A stretch of DNA of 64,000 nt. Source: Spirulina sp034932185. Its GTDB lineage: Bacteria; Cyanobacteriota; Cyanobacteriia; Cyanobacteriales; Spirulinaceae. How positions within the stretch are numbered: the first letter of the stretch is position 1; the number at the start of each line of letters is the position of its first letter. Positions 50,791 through 58,139 of this stretch are shown one piece after another. The stretch is taken from the NCBI RefSeq assembly GCF_034932185.1, contig NZ_JAYGHW010000003.1:1-64000 (forward strand), given 5' to 3'. The position numbers and the translations under genes are program-made. Under the pieces are notes generated by a model. It saw only the letters and a list, made by a program, of their open reading frames with translations, made no database searches and was not told the DNA's origin.

Positions 50791-51553
50791 CCGCCAACCA
50801 CTTTAAAATCTCCCCCTGGAGGCGATCCAGATCTCGCGAAAATTCCTGTTTGAACCATTGCCCGACGGCATCTAGGGGCGTGAAATTTTTGCCAGCCTGC
50901 CAATTTAAGCGTTGGTTAAGGGGGGTGAGGTGTGTGCCGGGGAGGATTTGGAATTGGGTGGTGGTGCTGAAGCGATCGCGCAAAATGGCCGCTAGATCAT
51001 CGGTTTGATCAATGTCATCGCGGCGAAATTTGATCAAAAAGTTCTGATCTGTGGGGTAGCGTTTCTGGATGAGGGTTAAGGTATCTGTGGGGTTGGGGGT
51101 GAAATCTAGATTAAAAGATGCTTTTAAGCCAAGGCGATCGCCAAAGGGAATGGAGCGATCAATGGGGAAATTATTAAAGGAAATGAGAATATTTCCCGCC
51201 CGTTGTACCGGATAAACACTGTTAATTAATAAATGGAGTTTGCAGCCCATGCTGTGGCCCAGGCCGTAGATGGGCAGCGGTTCCGGGGGGAGTAACCGGC
51301 GGGCTTGGAGGCGATCGCTCAGGGTTTCAAACCGATTAAGTACATCGCGGGCGATCGCCTGATGATCGAGGCTATCCAAATTAGAAAAGGGCGTGGCAAT
51401 CACCCCATAGCCCGCATCACCCAACGCATTGAGCAAACTGCGATAGACTAAATGGGGAGCCGTTGCCACAAATGCCCCCCCCAAAAAATGAACCAACCCC
51501 ACCGGCCGGGGGGGGAGTAATAACCAATTATTGCCGCTTGCTTGCCAGTCCAT
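50783..51553 (-). CDS. DUF1350 family protein (alpha/beta-hydrolase-like)
   Basis: The 256-residue protein opens with GLVHFLGGAFVATAPHLVYR, the DUF1350 signature, and has IYGLGHSMGCKLHLLI carrying the putative nucleophile Ser. FNNFPIDRSIPF and the late ILPGTHLTPL (candidate His) fit. It is found in cyanobacteria and plastid-bearing eukaryotes, with no proven substrate. Its C-terminus ends inside the heptamer repeat array, so the last residues may vary between strains. Confidence 0.85.
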   Translation of the reverse strand: MDWQASGNNWLLLPPRPVGLVHFLGGAFVATAPHLVYRSLLNALGDAGYGVIATPFSNLDSLDHQAIARDVLNRFETLSDRLQARRLLPPEPLPIYGLGHSMGCKLHLLINSVYPVQRAGNILISFNNFPIDRSIPFGDRLGLKASFNLDFTPNPTDTLTLIQKRYPTDQNFLIKFRRDDIDQTDDLAAILRDRFSTTTQFQILPGTHLTPLNQRLNWQAGKNFTPLDAVGQWFKQEFSRDLDRLQGEILKWLAGK

Positions 51554-51666
51554 TGTTACTGCTCAATCTCCCCTTAGAATAACGTGCCTACTGGCGATCG
51601 CGGCAATCCTCGCTAAGATGGAAAAACCTGCCTCAATGTTTGGCAGTCAGCCTATTCACGATCATT

Positions 51667-52332
51667 ATGAACCTAACTCGAATCACACCCCTTGCTCTCC
51701 TCGCCAGTTTAGCCCTAGGGACAACCGCCTGCAATCAAGCCGGGACAAAGTGGCAAGGCACTTGGGAATTTGAAAATCCTGATACTGGAGAAACGGTTCA
51801 ATTTATTCTCAGTGACGATCAAAAAGTATTTTTTCTGGGCCCAGAAGGGTTAACCCCTGAACCCGTAGCCTACGAAATCCCGATTAAACGGGTCTCCGAA
51901 GCCACCACCGTCCCGGAAGGGGTGGAAATAGTTGATCTTGCTGCTGAAATTGAAAAAAATGCAGCCCAAGCCATTTCCTCCGAAGGGGCCTTATCCATCA
52001 GTGCCTTAATGCGGGGCCAACAGGCCTATCACCTGGAAAAAGGCGAGTTTACCGATGATTTTGAAAAAATCGGCATCGGGCTGCCGCCAGAAACTGATAA
52101 TTACAACTACAAAATGACCTTGGCGGAAAATCGCATTGGCCTAACTGCCACAGCCAAAGTAGATAAGGCTAAAAGCTACGCCGGTTTAGTCTACATCGAA
52201 GGGGAAGGCCCCCAATCCATGACCCGCGCCATCCTCTGTACCACCGAAGCAGACTCCACCACTGCCCCGGATCTCCCGGAAGTTGCTGAGGGTGAAGCCA
52301 CCTGTGCCAGCGGTTCTGTCCCGGTGGAATAG
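51667..52332 (+). CDS. Lipoprotein-like protein with a type IV pilin G/H-like domain
   Basis: The 221-residue exported protein starts MNLTRITPLALLASLALGTTAC, which could be a lipoprotein signal although TTAC is not the classic lipobox. The mature part has a short beta domain (WQGTWEFENPDTGETVQF). Then ALSISALMRGQQAYHLEKGEF, DFEKIGIGLP and NYNYKM give the globular pattern of cyanobacterial pilin-G/H domains. The usual N-terminal prepilin cleavage site and hydrophobic helix are absent, so it would not be assembled as a pilin. ATG 51667 is chosen over 51640. Confidence 0.72.
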   Translation: MNLTRITPLALLASLALGTTACNQAGTKWQGTWEFENPDTGETVQFILSDDQKVFFLGPEGLTPEPVAYEIPIKRVSEATTVPEGVEIVDLAAEIEKNAAQAISSEGALSISALMRGQQAYHLEKGEFTDDFEKIGIGLPPETDNYNYKMTLAENRIGLTATAKVDKAKSYAGLVYIEGEGPQSMTRAILCTTEADSTTAPDLPEVAEGEATCASGSVPVE

Positions 52333-52340
52333 GCATCTGT

Positions 52341-52366
52341 CGGGGCGAAAGATTTTGCGCCCCTAC
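52341..52366. repeat. Dispersed palindrome, copy 8, overlapping a stop codon
   Basis: CGGGGCGAAAG is mirrored by TTTTGCGCCCCTAC with two changes. The distal CTA (52363-52365) is the stop codon of the minus-strand 446-residue gene. It lies between convergent genes. Confidence 0.85.
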
Positions 52367-53703
52367 TGCAATTGGGCCAACTTTGCCCGCGCTGAACTCA
52401 AAAGTTCCTGGGCTTTGGCGTGGGCAGTTGTGCCGGTTTCAATTTTTTCCAGTTCGGTGATGATCTCTTGGATTTGGCTAGCAGTGGCGGTTTTATTAAC
52501 GGCGGCGGGATCATCGGGGGTATTGGCCAGCAGCCTACTAATGGCAACATTGGCTTGATCAAAGGCGGCGATCGCCTGCCGTTCTGACTCCTCACGGGTC
52601 TTAATCTGAGCTAAATTCGCCACATATTGCGCCCTTAAGGTTTGGGCTTCCACATAACCCGCATCCCCGGCCTGAACCCGGTTTAACTCATCAATAGCCT
52701 CCTCCCAAAGATCGAGAATTTGCTGCCATTTTGAAGCGGGATGGGGGGGATTTTGGGACATTTGAGCCGCCTGTTTGCCGAAGGCTTTAGCAACGCTGAT
52801 ATGTTCGTTGGTTTGTTGGGTGCTGGCTACGGTTCCGGTTAATTCGGCAAAATCTCGCTCGTGGGCGATTAGTTTTTGCGCTGCTAGACGACCGGCTAAG
52901 GTATTGGGGGGGATTTGGCTGAGTTGATCGAGGGCCACTTGCCAATGGGCTATGGCCCCCTGCCGTTGGGCATCATCCCCCCCCTGCTGATATTGGGTTT
53001 TAGCTGTAGTTAGGGTTTGCTCTGCTGTGGCCAAAGCCGTTAAAGCGTTGGTTTCCTGGAAAGCTTGGGCCTCCATCCGCCCCACCTTTTGCCGAGCGGC
53101 TTGGAATTCATCCACCGTAAACCGCCAACTACAGCCAAAAAAACTGCAATACCCCACCGGCTCATAGCCCAAAAACCACACCGGCAAACGGTCTAAATTC
53201 CCTTGGGCTGCTTTGACTTTCTCGGCTCCCAACGCAATATCTGCGCCGCTGGTGGCTTGATTAAGCAGTTGATCCGCCTGCTCCACATGGGCGATCGCCT
53301 GTCGATAATTTTGATCCATTTGGAAAAAACTGGGCAAAAGCAAAATTGGCGCAGCATTAGCCACCGGCCGCCGAATCGGGGGAAAGGGCAAATTCACCAC
53401 CCACAGGCCCCCAGCCCCAATGATCACCCCCAAAACCCCCCACTTGAGCCATTGCCCCAGGCCGATCTGACCATTGGCCCGGGCCGCTTGGCGAATCACT
53501 TTGGGGCTAAACTCCGGAAAATGATCTGTGACGGTTTCGCGAATTTGCGTTTCGGTAGCAAAATCTCCCCGCTCCAGACGCATTTTTTCTAGCCGTTGCA
53601 GCACAATGCCGAGCAGGGTTGTGCCGTTGCTGCCCTTGGCTTTAGCGGCTTTTTTGAGTTCAGTTTTGAGGATTTGATATGCGCGATCATTAAGACGGGC
53701 CAT
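52363..53703 (-). CDS. Conserved cyanobacterial membrane protein with helical repeats (446 aa)
   Basis: The cytoplasmic N-terminus (MARLNDRAYQILKTELKKAA) precedes one membrane helix (WGVLGVIIGAGGLWVVNL, about residues 88-105). A large extracytoplasmic helical region has repeated Ala/Gln-rich pairs (about 120-446; for example IAHVEQADQLLNQATSGA, HWQVALDQLSQIPPNT). The Trp-Phe-Cys-rich stretch VGYCSFFGCSWRFTVDEF interrupts them. The pattern recalls tetratricopeptide or alpha-solenoid proteins. Its function is unknown. Its stop codon is provided by palindrome copy 8. Confidence 0.75.
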   Translation of the reverse strand: MARLNDRAYQILKTELKKAAKAKGSNGTTLLGIVLQRLEKMRLERGDFATETQIRETVTDHFPEFSPKVIRQAARANGQIGLGQWLKWGVLGVIIGAGGLWVVNLPFPPIRRPVANAAPILLLPSFFQMDQNYRQAIAHVEQADQLLNQATSGADIALGAEKVKAAQGNLDRLPVWFLGYEPVGYCSFFGCSWRFTVDEFQAARQKVGRMEAQAFQETNALTALATAEQTLTTAKTQYQQGGDDAQRQGAIAHWQVALDQLSQIPPNTLAGRLAAQKLIAHERDFAELTGTVASTQQTNEHISVAKAFGKQAAQMSQNPPHPASKWQQILDLWEEAIDELNRVQAGDAGYVEAQTLRAQYVANLAQIKTREESERQAIAAFDQANVAISRLLANTPDDPAAVNKTATASQIQEIITELEKIETGTTAHAKAQELLSSARAKLAQLQ

Positions 53704-53870
53704 GGTAGAAACGCAGGTGAGGGTTGATTGAACCTATTTTAAAGGGTGGCGTTCCGCCCCATCGTTTCCTTCTTATCCTGGTTCAATTTTCCCAAGATTC
53801 AGGGGGGCCAAATTTCTGATCCTCGATAAACTGGGAAGAAGATTGTAGGGTCCTTGAGCCAATTTCTGTG

Positions 53871-54032
53871 ATGAACCAACCCAACAATGAACGCCAACGG
53901 GCCGCCGATGCCTTTGCTCAATCCTTAGCCGCATTTCAAGAACTGTTGGCGGAAGTTGCCCCAGAGGAGGCCCCTTTAGCCGACGAACCCCTGGATGAGT
54001 CGCCCGCCCAATCCCCACGCAGTAGCGATTAA
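53871..54032 (+). CDS. Small acidic protein (53 aa), convergent with the recombinase gene
   Basis: A 53-codon ORF starts MNQPNNERQRAADAFAQSLA, continues AFQELLAEVAPEEAPLADEP, and ends in a short disordered tail. The amphipathic helix followed by an acidic tail looks protein-like. No good ribosome site is seen before the ATG. Its TAA and the opposing gene's TAA share a TTAA palindrome at 54029-54032. Confidence 0.5.
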   Translation: MNQPNNERQRAADAFAQSLAAFQELLAEVAPEEAPLADEPLDESPAQSPRSSD

Positions 54033-55351
54033 TCCCCAACGATGGGATCAACCGGCGGAATATCCGGGGCAAAAATAAACACTAGGCTTAAAAACCACGG
54101 CTCCCCCGTTGGGCGATGAATGGCAATCTCACGGATAAATTCCCGGAAATAAAACCGCCGCTCCGGTTCGGAGAGATCCCACCAAAATTGTGAAATCGAA
54201 ACGGTTTGGGCGATCGCCCCTAAATTATCCGGCGGCAGTTGGGCGAGTTGGGCTTGGGCTTGGGCGATTTCCGTTTGTAATTGGTAGCGGCGCAATTGGG
54301 CGGTTTCGGGATCAAGGATGCCCTGAGCTTCTAAATCCGGGAGTTGGGTGAGAATCTCCTGATTCCTCGCTATCTTGGCCCGAATTTCCCCCCCGAAATC
54401 CCCCGCTGGCATTCGGGCCACCGCTTGGGGGAGGTCACGGCATACCGAGGCGATCGCCGCCGCCAACACTTCCCCATAGGCCAATCCCCCGCAGGCTTTC
54501 CCCCCCAAGCATTCCACGGGCCGCAGATAGAGATAATCCGGTTTTTTGCCCCGTTGGGTGGTGCGGGTAATGCGGTAGCGGCTGCGGCAATGGTGACAGC
54601 GTAATAAACCGGCCAGCGATCGCGGCGCACTGGCGGTGCGGGGGGGTAAGGCGCGATTGCGTTTGAGGAGGCGATCAATTTGGGCCGCTTCATCCCGGCT
54701 TAAAATCGGCGTATGGGTGTTGGTCAGCGTTTGCCCTTGGGCAGAGGTGAGATCGCCGCGATAGACCGGATTCGTCAGCCAGCGGCGACCCGTCGTCACC
54801 GTAATTTTTTTGCCATATTTCTTTTCCAAATAGCGCACCGCCCCCCGCAACGAACCATAGAGCAAAAACTGCTCAAAAAAATCCTTCACCACCGGAGCCG
54901 TACTGCGATCCAACAAATAGCGATCCTGGCCGCGCCGATAACCATAGGGGGCCTTTCCCGGTGGGGGTTTGCCCGCTAAACGATTGCGGCTGTGGCCGAG
55001 GCGCAATCTGCGCCGCTGTTGCTCTTGTTGAATGGCGGCGATCAGGCCGAAGAAAGGGGCATTTTTTCCCTCTGGATAGCCTTGGCTGGTGACAATTAAC
55101 GCCACTTGGGCCGCTTCCAATTGAGCCACCACCCCACTCACCTCAGCCAACGTATCCCCCAACTCCTCCAACCGCCGCACCAGCAGGTATTGAGGCGGTT
55201 GTGTGGCACAAAGGGCTAAGAGTTGCGCCAATTGGGGACGCTGCCCATTGCCCCAATCTTGATAAACCTGATCCACCTCCACCCCCCAAAGATCCGCCGC
55301 TGGCGGAGCTTCCAATCTTGGATCACTGTAAACGTAGGCAATAATCCGCAT
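54029..55351 (-). CDS. XisF-like serine recombinase family protein, altered active site
   Basis: A 440-residue large serine recombinase. It has a resolvase-like N-terminal domain, a recombinase domain (GKAPYGYRRGQDRYLLDRST; GRRWLTNPVYRGDL), a zinc ribbon (LLRCHHCRSRY and a distal Cys pair) and a C-terminal coiled coil. The start reads MRIIAYVYSDPRLE. The usual Y-x-R-x-S catalytic core is changed: the serine is kept but the Arg position is Tyr. Close relatives appear as single-copy genes in many cyanobacteria, so this may be a domesticated enzyme. ATG 55351 overlaps the upstream stop by one base (TAATG). Confidence 0.85.
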   Translation of the reverse strand: MRIIAYVYSDPRLEAPPAADLWGVEVDQVYQDWGNGQRPQLAQLLALCATQPPQYLLVRRLEELGDTLAEVSGVVAQLEAAQVALIVTSQGYPEGKNAPFFGLIAAIQQEQQRRRLRLGHSRNRLAGKPPPGKAPYGYRRGQDRYLLDRSTAPVVKDFFEQFLLYGSLRGAVRYLEKKYGKKITVTTGRRWLTNPVYRGDLTSAQGQTLTNTHTPILSRDEAAQIDRLLKRNRALPPRTASAPRSLAGLLRCHHCRSRYRITRTTQRGKKPDYLYLRPVECLGGKACGGLAYGEVLAAAIASVCRDLPQAVARMPAGDFGGEIRAKIARNQEILTQLPDLEAQGILDPETAQLRRYQLQTEIAQAQAQLAQLPPDNLGAIAQTVSISQFWWDLSEPERRFYFREFIREIAIHRPTGEPWFLSLVFIFAPDIPPVDPIVGD

Positions 55352-56253
55352 TAGGAGGCGATCGCCACAGTATGACGGGCCAACCAAGTTAATAAAATCC
55401 CATTGACCTGTTCCGGCGCTTCATCCTGGGGACAATGGCCCACATTGGGCAGGGCAATAAAGTCCTCCACCGTCCCTAAATTTGCCACTTCTCGCCCCAA
55501 AGCTACCGGCTCCCAAGGATCCGCTTCCCCCCAAATTACCACCGTCGGACAACGCAATTGGGGGAGCAAATCCTCCGGTAGGGGCCCTTGGGAATAGGTG
55601 GTGAAGGCAGCAAAGACGGCGGCCGCACCGGGATCGCGGGCGGGTTTGAGCAGCATGGCCAGCAGTTCATCGGTGACGGCGGCGGGGTTGTGGTAGGCCT
55701 GTAAAAGGGCTTGGCGGACGGGGCGGGGTTGGGCGATGGTTTGGAAAAAGAAGGTGTAAAACCAGGGCTGTTTGAGTAGACCTTGCAAAATCGGCGTGCT
55801 GAACTGTTGATGCCAGGGTTGGGTGTCCCGTTTGCGTTCGTGAAGGAGGCGGAGGGAAAAGTTGAGGGCGGCGAGGCCCTGGACTTGATCGGGGTAATCA
55901 ACGGCGGTTTGCATCGCGGCGATCGCCCCAATGGAATTCCCTACTAAAAACGCCGGTTCCCCCACCACTTCCCGACAAAAATCGGCAATTTGGGCCGCCC
56001 AAGTCTCGAAGGTATAGGGGAAAGGATCGCCAGGCTTGGGTTTTGCCGAAGCGCCAAACCCCAATAAATCCAGAGCATAGCAGCGGTATTGCGCCCCCAA
56101 CACCGGCAGATTATGCCGCCAATGGCCCCAGGAAGCCCCAAACCCATGGATCAGCAATACCGGCGGCCCCTGATCCCCCACCTGTTGATAGCAGATGGGG
56201 AGATTGTGCCAATGCCAGGTCTGGGTGGGAGTGGTGAGGGGTAAAGGGGTCAT
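55351..56253 (-). CDS. Alpha/beta hydrolase
   Basis: A 300-residue hydrolase of the haloperoxidase/epoxide-hydrolase type: VLLIHGFGASWGHWRHNLP, nucleophile elbow FLVGNSIGAIAAM, Asp in VVIWGEADPWEP and His in LPNVGHCPQDEAP. The full Ser-Asp-His triad is visible. Related cyanobacterial and plastid proteins include pheophytinase-like enzymes, but the substrate here is unknown. Translation is coupled at both ends: its ATG shares four bases (ATGA) with the beta-lactamase-fold gene, and its stop overlaps the recombinase start. Confidence 0.87.
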   Translation of the reverse strand: MTPLPLTTPTQTWHWHNLPICYQQVGDQGPPVLLIHGFGASWGHWRHNLPVLGAQYRCYALDLLGFGASAKPKPGDPFPYTFETWAAQIADFCREVVGEPAFLVGNSIGAIAAMQTAVDYPDQVQGLAALNFSLRLLHERKRDTQPWHQQFSTPILQGLLKQPWFYTFFFQTIAQPRPVRQALLQAYHNPAAVTDELLAMLLKPARDPGAAAVFAAFTTYSQGPLPEDLLPQLRCPTVVIWGEADPWEPVALGREVANLGTVEDFIALPNVGHCPQDEAPEQVNGILLTWLARHTVAIAS

Positions 56254-57479
56254 GGTTGGGCGTTGAGGAAATGCTCGTAAGTGGTGCGGGAAAGGTTTTG
56301 AATCAGGAGGCGGGCGCGGTCGTCATTGTGGGGACGACGGACGAGGATGGCGATCGCATAGCGTTTCCCCGTGGGGGTTTCCACCATGCCCACATCCCCT
56401 AACATTGTGCCAATATCGCCGGTTTTATGGGCAATCACTGCCCGTTCATCCAAGCCTTGGGGTAGGAGTTCCCGCCGCTCCACCCGCTGCAAAATATTCA
56501 GGAGGCGATCGCGAGATTCTAAGGAAACAATTTCCCCCTGATGAATTTGGGCTAAGAGATGGACTAAATCAATGGGCGTAGTGACATTCGTTCCCCCCAA
56601 ATCCGGGAGGTCATTTGCAATGCTAGTGGCCGTGAGTCCCCAATCACTAAACCGCTGATTCACCCTTGCTGCTCCCCCCAAACGATGGAGCAGCATATTG
56701 GTGGCGGTGTTATCACTGATGATGATCATTTTTTCGAGAACTTCCCCGACGCTATAGGTGCGGCCGGGGGTATCGTACTGCATCGTGCCGGAGCCGGTGG
56801 CGATCAAATCCGGCTTCATGACCAAACCTTCTTGGAGCGTTAAGCCCCCAGCATCGATTTCTTGAAAGGCCGCAACCAACAGGGGTAACTTAATCGTGCT
56901 GGCGGCGGCGATGCTGGCTGTGCCGTTGAGATTGACAAAATCGTAGGTATCTAAATCGAGGATAAACACCGCCGGTTCAAGATCGGGAAAGGGGGCGGTG
57001 ACGGTTTGGAGGCGATCGCCCAATTCATCCAAGTTCTGGCCCAACTTTAACGGCGGCAAGTTTTGCCCTAAGGGGGCAGTGGGGGCAATGGCATTGGGGG
57101 GAGTTGGGTTAATGCCAACAATGGCCGTACCCGCCAGCACGGCGATTCCCACAAGGACGATCACACAGCGACTCCCATAAATCACCCAGGGATTCAGCGG
57201 GCGTTGGCGTGGGGATGCTATTTCCTTAAAGGCGTGAACCGGGGGAGGGGCCAAAACCACCTGTTGAATCCGGGGGGGTTGATCCGGCACAGCATGGAGA
57301 TGACGGGGCCGTGGGTTTTTGCGGGTTTTTGCTGGCGATGGGGAAGCTAAGGCGGAACGCTCCGGGCGCGGTAGGGGTGTGATCGATGCCAGTTGGGATG
57401 GGGGGATGGGTTGACCTTGTTGCGCCGCCGCTTGGGCCATCCGTCGCCGTCTTCTGCGTCCACCGCCTGAGGATGTCAT
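56250..57479 (-). CDS. Class A beta-lactamase-fold serine hydrolase
   Basis: The 409-residue protein has a basic, low-complexity N-terminus (SSGGGRRRRRRMAQAAA), a membrane helix (VIVLVGIAVLAGTAIVGI, near residues 88-106) and an extracytoplasmic catalytic domain. It has SxxK in AASTIKLPL, SDN in IIISDNTATN, and KTG in IAHKTGDIG. The omega loop (DLPDLGGTNVTT) lacks the Glu that class A enzymes use for deacylation. It is therefore probably not an efficient beta-lactamase and may act in peptidoglycan metabolism. First gene of a tightly overlapping three-gene operon. Confidence 0.85.
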   Translation of the reverse strand: MTSSGGGRRRRRRMAQAAAQQGQPIPPSQLASITPLPRPERSALASPSPAKTRKNPRPRHLHAVPDQPPRIQQVVLAPPPVHAFKEIASPRQRPLNPWVIYGSRCVIVLVGIAVLAGTAIVGINPTPPNAIAPTAPLGQNLPPLKLGQNLDELGDRLQTVTAPFPDLEPAVFILDLDTYDFVNLNGTASIAAASTIKLPLLVAAFQEIDAGGLTLQEGLVMKPDLIATGSGTMQYDTPGRTYSVGEVLEKMIIISDNTATNMLLHRLGGAARVNQRFSDWGLTATSIANDLPDLGGTNVTTPIDLVHLLAQIHQGEIVSLESRDRLLNILQRVERRELLPQGLDERAVIAHKTGDIGTMLGDVGMVETPTGKRYAIAILVRRPHNDDRARLLIQNLSRTTYEHFLNAQP

Positions 57480-57610
57480 TGGTCTTTTTCGCCTCTGCGC
57501 TCAATTCTGCTGCTATACTAATAATTCAAACGAACTATTGATGAGTTGAAGCTCAGGGAACCTCCGCCCTCTATACCTCATCTATTCACCCTCCTCACCA
57601 CAACCGAAGC

Positions 57611-58012
57611 TTATTTCCCCGACGGTAACAGATCCAAAATTTTATTCACAAATTCTTGATGATCCACCACCGGCTTCGAGATATAGTCATCCGCCCCGCT
57701 TTGTTTGAGAAAGCTTTCGCGATCGCCTTCCATGGCGTGGGCCGTCACTAAAATAATCGGCAAATGGGCCGTCTTCGCATCCGCCTTGAGCATTTGGGTA
57801 ATTTTCAACCCATCAACGGCTTTCCCTTGGTAAACACTATGGGAAAGGGACACGTCCATTAAGATAATGTCTACCTCTCCCCCTTGGGCCGCTCGCATCA
57901 CTTCTTCCACATCTTCAGTGCCACGAACTTCCAAACCACCACGTTTCGTGAGAATTTTGGAAAAGACCCGTAAGTTGATCGGGTCGTCTTCTACAATCAG
58001 AACGGTTGTCAT
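57611..58012 (-). CDS. Single-domain response regulator (CheY/DivK type)
   Basis: The 133-residue receiver has no output domain. MTTVLIVEDDPINLRVFSKI gives the acidic pocket, IILMDVSLSHSVYQGKAVDG holds the phospho-Asp, and PIILVTAHAM and DDYISKPV hold the Thr and Lys switches. The insertion after the phospho-Asp (SHSVYQ) is unusual. ATG 58012 is chosen; upstream codons in frame look non-coding. Divergent from the topoisomerase gene. No cognate kinase is adjacent. Confidence 0.9.
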   Translation of the reverse strand: MTTVLIVEDDPINLRVFSKILTKRGGLEVRGTEDVEEVMRAAQGGEVDIILMDVSLSHSVYQGKAVDGLKITQMLKADAKTAHLPIILVTAHAMEGDRESFLKQSGADDYISKPVVDHQEFVNKILDLLPSGK

Positions 58013-58139
58013 AGGTGTCAATCGGGAGGGAGTGACGGGATCACAAAATAAGTATTGAGACGAACATCCCCCTTCATCTTCCCATTCAGCGGGAAATCCG
58101 TCACCCTCCACTGTACGCGATTATAAGGAATCCAGACCC

